Source of the DNA: Micromonospora humi
GTDB taxonomy: Bacteria > Actinomycetota > Actinomycetes > Mycobacteriales > Micromonosporaceae
Assembly: GCF_900090105.1 (NCBI RefSeq)
Contig: NZ_FMDM01000006.1
Coordinates: 124,001 to 188,000 of the forward strand
Reading direction: 5' to 3'
DNA length: 64,000 nucleotides
The notes under the pieces: model-generated
Seen by the model: the letters and a program-made list of their open reading frames with translations, nothing else
Told to the model about the DNA's origin: nothing
Database searches by the model: none
Shown here: in pieces, positions 56,284 to 64,000 of the stretch
Layout: each line of letters opens with the position of its first letter
How positions within the stretch are numbered: position 1 is the stretch's first letter
Program-made: the position numbers and the translations under genes

Positions 56284-57090
56284 GTGGGCCGTGGTTCCGC
56301 TTTCTTCGATCTCGACAAGACCGTCATCGCCAAGTCGAGCGCCCTGGCGTTCGGTCGGCCGTTCTACCGGGACGGGCTGATCACTCGGCGTGACGTGGTC
56401 AAGTCGGCGTACGCGCAGCTGATGTTCCGGCTGGGCGGCACCGACGAGCAGACCATGGCCCGCACCCGGGACTATCTGGCCACGCTCTGCAAGGGCTGGC
56501 CGGTGGAACAGGTCCGCCAGATCGTCGCGGAGACGCTGCACGAACTGATCAACCCCTATGTGTACGCCGAGGCGGCCGCCCTCATCGAGGAGCACCAGGC
56601 CGCCGGCCGGGACGTGGTGCTGGTCTCCGCCTCGGGCGAGGAGATGGTCCGGCCGATCGGCGAGCTGCTCGGTGTGACCGACGTGATCGCCACCCGGATG
56701 GCGGTCGTCGACGGCCGCTACAGCGGCGAGGTCGAGTTCTATGCGGCCGGTCCGAGCAAGGTCGACGCCGTGGGCGAGCTGGCCCTGGAGCGTGGCTACG
56801 ACCTGGCCGACTCGTACGCGTACTCCGATTCGTACAGCGATCGGCCGTTGCTGGAGTGCGTGGGTCACCCGAGCGTGGTCAACCCGGACCGGACGCTGCG
56901 CAAGCTGGCGGCGGAGAACGGCTGGCCGGTGCTGGAGTTCCGGCATCCGATCCCGCTGGGTCGCCGGCTGCGGGAGCGGCCGGCGGTGCCGGTCGCGGCG
57001 GCAGCGCTCGGCGTGGGTGTCGGGGTGGCCATCGGCATCGCCTGGTACGGCCGGCACCGGCGCACCCGGGCCGCCGCGCCCACCGGCTGA
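56284..57090 (+). CDS. HAD-IB family phosphatase (SerB-like) with C-terminal membrane anchor
   Basis: This 268-aa protein has the HAD nucleophile motif AFFDLDKTVIAKSSALAFG, a helical cap and motif II VLVSASGEEMV. Lys in GPSKVDAVGE and motif IV SYAYSDSYSDRPLLE follow. The subfamily includes phosphoserine phosphatases and lysophosphatidate phosphatases. A final hydrophobic stretch (VPVAAAALGVGVGVAIGIAWYG) suggests membrane attachment at the C-terminus. The GTG at 56284 is set by the TAGACT box. It is the counterpart of Rv3661. Confidence 0.87.
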   Translation: MGRGSAFFDLDKTVIAKSSALAFGRPFYRDGLITRRDVVKSAYAQLMFRLGGTDEQTMARTRDYLATLCKGWPVEQVRQIVAETLHELINPYVYAEAAALIEEHQAAGRDVVLVSASGEEMVRPIGELLGVTDVIATRMAVVDGRYSGEVEFYAAGPSKVDAVGELALERGYDLADSYAYSDSYSDRPLLECVGHPSVVNPDRTLRKLAAENGWPVLEFRHPIPLGRRLRERPAVPVAAAALGVGVGVAIGIAWYGRHRRTRAAAPTG

Positions 57091-57106
57091 CGGCGCGGGG
57101 CCGGGT

Positions 57107-57853
57107 TCAGGAGGCGGCGAGGAGTTCGTCGCCGATCAGCGTGATCTGGTCCGCGCCGACCTCCACCGCGCTCATGTAGTGCCGCAGCCAGGAACGCAGG
57201 CCGTCCGGGGTGCCGGTGGCGAACGCGCCGGCCGCGCCGACGTACTCCGGTTCCCGCTCGCGGTGGCCGACGTCCACGGCGACCAGCCCGCGCGGGTCGA
57301 AGCCGGTGGAGATCAGCACCAGTCGTGCGGCGGCCCGGGCGACCACGCCGGAGGGGCCGGGGAACGGGCGCAGGTTCAGCAGTTCGCCGTGCACCACGGC
57401 GGCCAGCACCAGCGGTGGCACCTTGGTGCCGCCGGCCACCAGTCCGGACAGGCCGTCGAGCCGGGCCGCCACCACCGGATCGGTCACCGGCCGGCCCACC
57501 TCTTCCTCGGTCACCACGTCGCGGGCGACGAGCACGTGCAGCCGGGCGAGCACCTGCCGGGGAGCCTTCGGCCAGAGGTCGCTGAGCCCGGGCAGCGCGC
57601 CGGCCACCCGCAGCGCGCCTTGGAGCACCGGGTCGGTGACCGTGCCGGCACGTACCTCCTCGCGGTCGTGGACGCGGCCTTCCAGCGCCGCGCTGGCGAC
57701 CGCCGAGCGGAGGCTGACCTCGGCGGCGAGCGGGCCGCCCTGGCGGCGCAGCGCCCGGTGCCGGTGGGCCTGGTCGACCCGGTCGCGCGCCCGTTCGACG
57801 GCGGGCGCGACGTCGGCGAGCGCGAGCAGCGGGGCCAGCGGATCAGTGGTCAC
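57107..57853 (-). CDS. Fic-like protein with degenerate catalytic motif (Rv3662c-like)
   Basis: This 248-aa cytosolic helical protein carries SAALEG at residues 54-59, which matches the (S/T)xxxE(G/N) inhibitory-helix motif of Fic proteins. Where the catalytic HxFx(D/E)GNGRxxR should be it has LRPFPGPSGVVAR (161-173). The His and the GNG core are missing. The fold is therefore probably Fic without AMP-transferase activity, or with changed chemistry. Position matches Rv3662c between the HAD phosphatase and acs. The GTG at 57853 follows a TACCGT box by 6 nt. Confidence 0.7.
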   Translation of the reverse strand: MTTDPLAPLLALADVAPAVERARDRVDQAHRHRALRRQGGPLAAEVSLRSAVASAALEGRVHDREEVRAGTVTDPVLQGALRVAGALPGLSDLWPKAPRQVLARLHVLVARDVVTEEEVGRPVTDPVVAARLDGLSGLVAGGTKVPPLVLAAVVHGELLNLRPFPGPSGVVARAAARLVLISTGFDPRGLVAVDVGHREREPEYVGAAGAFATGTPDGLRSWLRHYMSAVEVGADQITLIGDELLAAS

Positions 57854-57859
57854 CCTGAC

Positions 57860-57865
57860 ACGGTA
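57860..57865 (-). promoter_or_regulatory. Leaderless -10 box TACCGT
   Basis: The minus-strand TACCGT leaves 6 nt before the GTG at 57853. Confidence 0.55.
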
Positions 57866-57869
57866 CGGG

Positions 57870-57930
57870 GTGTTAAGCAGGGGCCCCTCCTCTACCGGAG
57901 GCGTTAACCGGGGCCCCCGCCTTACACCTC
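57870..57930 (+). repeat. GGGGCCCC intergenic element, copy B
   Basis: GTTAAGCA leads into GGGGCCCC, then CCTCTACCGGAGGCGTTAAC and GGGGCCCCCGCCTT. It lies between divergent genes, directly upstream of the acs promoter region, unlike copies A and C. The rest of the gap to 58050 holds only the acs leader with GAAGGAG. Confidence 0.65.
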
Positions 57931-58050
57931 AGCGCGGAGGGGGCGCCGCTGGGCGCGCGGAGCGGGGCGGGGCGGTCGCGGGTGCGGTACCGCGGGGCTA
58001 ACCTTCCCCGGAGTAGGGAGACGCAGGTCACGCGACGAAGGAGTCACCGT

Positions 58051-60039
<1,989 letters not shown>

Positions 60040-60050
60040 GCACAGCGGAA

Positions 60051-60086
60051 CGAGAGGGCGGGTCGCGCGGGCGGCCCGCCCTCTCG
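60051..60086 (+). terminator. Terminator after acs
   Basis: A perfect 12-bp stem CGAGAGGGCGGG/CCCGCCCTCTCG (60051-60062 and 60075-60086, 12-nt loop) lies 12 nt after the stop. Confidence 0.75.
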
Positions 60087-60245
60087 CGTACCCGGGGATC
60101 ATGCCGGTCGATCGGCGGAGGCGCACTGGCCTGTTCACCCCTGTCGATGGCGAGCCCGGTCGACTACCTTCAGCCGCAACCGGCGGATTTCGACAGGCGT
60201 CACTGAGTCGACCGGTCTCTCACCATTCCCTACGATCGGAGTGGC

Positions 60246-63038
60246 ATGCTCCCCATTTCGCAGTCCCGGGCGGGCCGGCGACTACTCGTCGCGCTGCCCG
60301 CCATCGCCCTCGCGGCCACGTCGCTGACCGCGGCGGGCAGCGCGGCGGCCCAACCGTCCCGCTCCGCGCCGGCCACCATCGCGGCGGACGAGTACTACAT
60401 CAACTACGCCGAGCCCGAGGTGCAGCCGGACACCGGCGGCAGGGAGACCAAGGGCAAGGACGGGGTCTTCGCCTCGCCGGCCGACGAGGCCCGCGCCTAC
60501 GACCGGAAGTACGCCGGCGGCAACCCGGCCACCGCCCGGGAACTGGCCAAGCTGGAGGCGAAGTCCATCCGCACCGGCCAGAGCCCGCGCAAGATCAAGA
60601 AAGCGAAGAACACCCAGACCGCCAAGCTGCTGACGCTGCTGGTCGAGTTCAACGACAAGGCCAACGACGACTTCACGAACGTGATGGTCCCGAAGACGGT
60701 CTTCGAGGATCGCACCTGCGTTCCCGGCACCGTGCAGAACGGGCCGCGGCACAACACCATCCCGAACCCGGCCACGCTGCCGCACAAGGACAACAACTCG
60801 ATGTGGGTGCCGGACTTCTCCCCGGCCCACTACGACAAGATGCTCTACACCAAGAAGGGCATCACCGAGCGGGTCCGTAAGGACCTCAAGGGGCCGGACG
60901 GCAAGCCGGGCATCAGCCTGGCCGGGCGGACCATGCACAACATGTACCTGGAGATGTCGAAGAACGCCTACACCGTGGACGGGCAGGCCAGCCCGTGGAT
61001 CACGGTGCCGCACTCGGAGGGCTGGTACGCGGCGTCGCGCTGCTTCCAGGACGAGAACGGCAACTGGGTCGCCGGGCGTGAGCAGTCGATGAACGGCCAC
61101 CCGGACAACCCGCAGGGCGCGGGCCGGCTCGCCACCGACGCGATCGACGCGCTGGCCGCCGCCGACCCGAACTTCCCGTGGGCCGACTACGACATCGAGG
61201 ACCAGAGCGACCGCGACGGCGACGGCAACTTCCACGAGCCGGACGGCGTGATCGACCACCTGGTGCTGGTGCACGCCAACCAGGGCAAGTCCCGCGGGGG
61301 CGGCGACGTCGGCATCTACTCGGTCTGGGCGCACTCGTCCACCGTGGCCGGCGGCTACACCATCCCCGGCACCAACCTGAAGGTGTCCAACTACATCGTG
61401 CAGCCGGAGGACGCCGGCGTCGGCGTCTTCGCGCACGAGTTCGGGCACGACCTCGGCCTGCCGGACCTCTACGACACCTCCGGCAACGCCGACTCGGACG
61501 TGGACTTCTGGGACCTGATGGCGTCCGGCTCGCACTCCGGCGAGATCTTCCAGGCGCTTCCCACCCACATGGGTCTCTGGGACAAGTGGGTGCTCGGCTG
61601 GGCCGAGCCGAAGACCTTCGGGCCGGGCGACCGGTCCAAGCTGGTCAAGCTCGGGCAGACCTCGCGTACGCCGGTCGGCACCGAGGACGGCATCAAGATC
61701 GACCTGCCGGACAAGGTGATCACGCTGGCCGAGCCGCACAGCGGGGCGAACATGTGGTACTCCGGCGCGGACCAGGCCTGGGCGGACGTCAAGCTGAGCC
61801 GCACGGTGACCGTGCCGGACGCCGCCGACGCGAAGTTCTGGATGTGGAACGACTACGTCATCGAGGACGACTGGGACTACGGCTTCGTCGAGGTCTCCAC
61901 CGACGGTGGCGCCACCTGGGCCGAGCGCAAGGTCTACGACGAATCCGGGGCACTGGTCTCCACCGACGACGGCTACTCCGACCCGAACGGGCGGATGGTC
62001 GACTTCGGCAACAAGAAGTACGGCCTGACCGGCAGCACCGACGGCTGGCGGCACGACTACGTCGACCTGTCGCCGTACGCCGGGCAGACCGTGCAGGTGC
62101 GGCTGCGGTACGCGACCGACGAGGCGTTCCAGGAGCGCGGCTGGTTCGCCGACGACTTCTCGGTGACCGGCGGCGGCGCGACCACGTGGAGCGACGACGT
62201 CGAGGGCGGCGCTGCCGGCTGGACCCAGACCGGCGGCACGTTCACCGACACCAGCGGCGCGGGCTGGCACATCGACACCGGCACCCAGGTCAGGTCGCAC
62301 TACTACCTGGCCGAGTGGCGCAACTTCGACGGCTTCGACAAGGGCCTGAAGTACGCCTACGACACGGTCTACTCGCACGAGGCGTGGAAGGTCGACCGGA
62401 TCTCCTACAACGCGCCGGGCATGCTGGTCTGGTACCGGGACACCGAACTCGGCGACGTCAACCACGTCACCGGGCAGATGACCGCGCTGCCCAGCTACGG
62501 CGCCAAGGGCGGGCTGCTGATCGTCGACTCGCACAACGACCCGCTGCGCCGCACGGGCGCGGCGGCCGCGAAGGACCCGTCGGTGCTGAAGAACCTGCCC
62601 AGCCGCCCGCAGTCGTCCAACGCCGCGTTCGGGTTGACGAAGACGTACCCGTTCAAGGAGTGCCTGGAGGCGGCGGACGAGCCGTACAGCGAGTACTGCA
62701 CGAAGTTCAAGGCACAGGCGCCGGTGCGGGCCTTCACCGACGCCAAGGGCTGGTACCCGGGCATCGAGATCCGCGACGGTGCGGCGTACGCGCGGGACAA
62801 CGACGCCTCGGTGGTCGTCCCGTCGAAGGGCAACCAGAAGTACACCACCCGGGTGGTGAACCCGGACGGCAGCCCGGCGACCGACTGGTACGGCACCGAG
62901 CTGGGTGGCGGCGCGATCGTGCTGGGCACCGGCAACCCGCGGGACGCGGGCGTCGCGTACGGCACCTCGATCGTCATCCTGAAGGCCGCCCGGGACAACG
63001 CGTACGCCACGGTGTTCGTGGTCCCGCCGAAGAGCTGA
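60246..63038 (+). CDS. Secreted M6 metalloprotease, immune inhibitor A type
   Basis: This 930-aa exoenzyme has a Sec signal peptide (LLVALPAIALAATSLTAAGS, cleavage near AAAQ) and a propeptide of about 100 residues. The M6 catalytic domain carries zinc-binding FAHEFGHDLGLPDLYD (His at about residues 397 and 401) and the Met-turn-like FWDLMASGSHSG. The C-terminal part contains immune-inhibitor-A beta-sandwich segments (YAGQTVQVRLRYATDEAFQE). Related enzymes cleave antimicrobial peptides and matrix proteins. TACGAT (60231-60236) and GGAG sit just before the ATG, suggesting a very short leader. Confidence 0.92.
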   Translation: MLPISQSRAGRRLLVALPAIALAATSLTAAGSAAAQPSRSAPATIAADEYYINYAEPEVQPDTGGRETKGKDGVFASPADEARAYDRKYAGGNPATARELAKLEAKSIRTGQSPRKIKKAKNTQTAKLLTLLVEFNDKANDDFTNVMVPKTVFEDRTCVPGTVQNGPRHNTIPNPATLPHKDNNSMWVPDFSPAHYDKMLYTKKGITERVRKDLKGPDGKPGISLAGRTMHNMYLEMSKNAYTVDGQASPWITVPHSEGWYAASRCFQDENGNWVAGREQSMNGHPDNPQGAGRLATDAIDALAAADPNFPWADYDIEDQSDRDGDGNFHEPDGVIDHLVLVHANQGKSRGGGDVGIYSVWAHSSTVAGGYTIPGTNLKVSNYIVQPEDAGVGVFAHEFGHDLGLPDLYDTSGNADSDVDFWDLMASGSHSGEIFQALPTHMGLWDKWVLGWAEPKTFGPGDRSKLVKLGQTSRTPVGTEDGIKIDLPDKVITLAEPHSGANMWYSGADQAWADVKLSRTVTVPDAADAKFWMWNDYVIEDDWDYGFVEVSTDGGATWAERKVYDESGALVSTDDGYSDPNGRMVDFGNKKYGLTGSTDGWRHDYVDLSPYAGQTVQVRLRYATDEAFQERGWFADDFSVTGGGATTWSDDVEGGAAGWTQTGGTFTDTSGAGWHIDTGTQVRSHYYLAEWRNFDGFDKGLKYAYDTVYSHEAWKVDRISYNAPGMLVWYRDTELGDVNHVTGQMTALPSYGAKGGLLIVDSHNDPLRRTGAAAAKDPSVLKNLPSRPQSSNAAFGLTKTYPFKECLEAADEPYSEYCTKFKAQAPVRAFTDAKGWYPGIEIRDGAAYARDNDASVVVPSKGNQKYTTRVVNPDGSPATDWYGTELGGGAIVLGTGNPRDAGVAYGTSIVILKAARDNAYATVFVVPPKS

Positions 63039-63099
63039 TCAACAACGCAAAACCGGAACCGGAATGCCCGGAAAAATGGGCTGAACGGTCCGGATGAAG

Positions 63100-63135
63100 G
63101 GAAGGGTCGGGAGCGGTATCGCTCCCGACCCTTCC
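63100..63135 (+). terminator. Terminator after the first M6 protease gene
   Basis: A perfect 16-bp stem (63100-63115 and 63120-63135) with a GTAT loop, 61 nt after the stop. Confidence 0.85.
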
Positions 63136-63301
63136 GCACATCCATAGATGTCGCTGGGTTTGACCGAACGGACATCGGTGCTGGTCAGCGCCGTGTCGAC
63201 GGACCGGGGTGTGACGGGCAAAGCCGTCCCCAACAAAAAGTTGCTACAAATCGACGCGCACATCTTCACACCGGTCCCAGCAGTGTCTATGTTCACCAGG
63301 G

Positions 63302-63317
63302 GTCCCACTTGTGGGAC
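63302..63317. promoter_or_regulatory. GTCCCAC-TT-GTGGGAC palindrome before the second protease gene
   Basis: A perfect 7-bp inverted repeat with a 2-nt centre lies 54 nt upstream of the GTG at 63372. Size and position fit an operator. A clear -10/-35 pair is not identified in the 63136-63371 gap. Confidence 0.4.
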
Positions 63318-63371
63318 GTTCCACCGGCCCGTACCCCCAAGGGGCCGGTTCCCTCACACCGGAGGTACCAC

Positions 63372-64000
63372 GTGCGCAAAGTCGCAGTGGGTCTGCTCGG
63401 GCTTTCGCTGACCGCGACGGGGCTGATGGCAGGCACGTCCGCCAGTGCCGCGCCGACGCCGAAGCTGCCGACCACCGCTCCGTCGGTGGCCGAGCCTGCG
63501 CAGGCTGAACACGACCTGCCCAACCCGCTCGAGGACAAGCGGCGCGCACTGCGCCAGGAAGGCCTCAGCGAGGTCCTGTCCGGCAGGACGAAGGCCGAGA
63601 AGATCAACGGCAGCACGGTCGTCAAGGTTGGCGAGAAGGCTGCCGAGGGTGCCGCGGCGGGCAAGGCCGCCAGGAGCACCAAGGCCGGCAAGGGTCCGAC
63701 CGAGGACCAGTACGTCGAGCTTTCCCGCGAGAAGACCGACAAGATCTTCGTCATCCTCGCGGAGTTCGGCGACGAGCGGCACCCGAACTACCCGGACCAG
63801 GACACCGACCCGAACGTCGCGGGTCCGACCCGGTTCGACGGTCCGCGCGTCAACCAGATCCCGCAGCCCAACCGGGCGGTGGACAACTCCACCGTCTGGC
63901 AGTCGGACTACAGCGCCGATCACTTCCGGCAGCTGTACTTCGGCACCAACCCGGGTGACGAGTCGCTGAAGCAGTACTACGAGGCCCAGTCCTCGGGCCG
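63372..64000 (+). CDS. Second secreted M6-type metalloprotease, cut by the window end
   Basis: The frame starts at GTG 63372, 5 nt behind GGAGGT, and stays open to the window edge (about 209 residues). The signal peptide is RKVAVGLLGLSLTATGLMAG with cleavage near SASAA. The visible part is the propeptide and the start of an M6 domain: KIFVILAEFGDERHPNYPDQ, QIPQPNRAVDNSTVWQSDYS and FRQLYFGTNPGDESLKQYYE. These match the opening of immune inhibitor A proteases. The catalytic HExxH lies outside the window. It is a tandem paralogue of the upstream gene, with its own promoter region. Confidence 0.88.
   Translation, partial: MRKVAVGLLGLSLTATGLMAGTSASAAPTPKLPTTAPSVAEPAQAEHDLPNPLEDKRRALRQEGLSEVLSGRTKAEKINGSTVVKVGEKAAEGAAAGKAARSTKAGKGPTEDQYVELSREKTDKIFVILAEFGDERHPNYPDQDTDPNVAGPTRFDGPRVNQIPQPNRAVDNSTVWQSDYSADHFRQLYFGTNPGDESLKQYYEAQSSG

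Noticed and set aside
56058..56333. Possible 91-codon minus-strand gene overlapping the 6C RNA region
   Set aside because: The frame covers the promoter and start of the HAD-IB gene, has no RBS and ends at the edge of the RNA. It is explained as a chance frame.
63302..63317. Shared operator between 52826 and 63302 palindromes
   Set aside because: Both contain CCCACTTGTGG, but the palindromes have different centres and outer arms, so common binding is not supported.

Overview
The window is high-GC actinobacterial chromosome. GTG and TTG starts, many leaderless promoters, lysine/alanine-rich tails on Ku and TopA, a 6C RNA and gene order shared with mycobacteria point to the Micromonosporaceae, probably Micromonospora or a close relative. 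This is inferred from gene content and style, not from a marker gene. I see no prophage, IS element, integrase, rRNA or CRISPR array. It reads as ordinary chromosome with short intergenic repeats.

Positions 1-26618. A split non-homologous end-joining locus comes first: LigD-type polymerase and ATP-dependent ligase on the minus strand, divergent from Ku. Next are small enzymes (PPOX flavoprotein, DUF4241, FKBP isomerase, SCO6745-like protein, HAD phosphatase, quinone reductase, acyl-CoA synthetase, NUDIX, DHA2 drug exporter, PfpI). A heptose/glycan group follows: a HldE-like kinase/nucleotidyltransferase with a long Gly/Pro insert, a GT2 and a GT9. After it come Hsp20/DUF2231, a SigE-family sigma factor with a membrane partner, tRNA-Thr(CGU), a membrane metallophosphatase and RicT.

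Positions 26880-46019. This part holds WXG/YbaB-like small proteins, holB, an MFS-thymidylate kinase fusion, a PLP aldolase, a TetR/FAD-oxidase divergent pair, topA, a lipoprotein, the proton-pumping pyrophosphatase, an anti-sigma/STAS pair and a DUF1998 helicase. From holB onward the order resembles M. tuberculosis Rv3644c-Rv3667.

Positions 46020-64000. An orphan LacI/CebR-like operator precedes a small ORF and a LURP-one protein. A compact, translationally coupled tad pilus operon (52743 down to 47428) follows: Ssd/CpaE, TadA, TadB, TadC, a DUF4244 pilin-like peptide, TadE and an Rv3654c-like protein. Beyond it are a VHL beta-domain protein, a secreted protein, a pentapeptide/DinB fusion, a 6C RNA, a HAD-IB phosphatase, a degenerate Fic-like protein, acetyl-CoA synthetase and two tandem M6 metalloproteases, the second cut by the window end.

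The most unusual material is intergenic: a two-copy, ~80-bp palindromic unit found only between convergent genes, a three-copy ~50-bp GGGGCCCC element, and about a dozen TANNNT boxes placed 6-8 nt before start codons. Among the proteins, the VHL beta domain, the HldE insert and the Fic-like protein with an inhibitory motif but no catalytic motif stand out.
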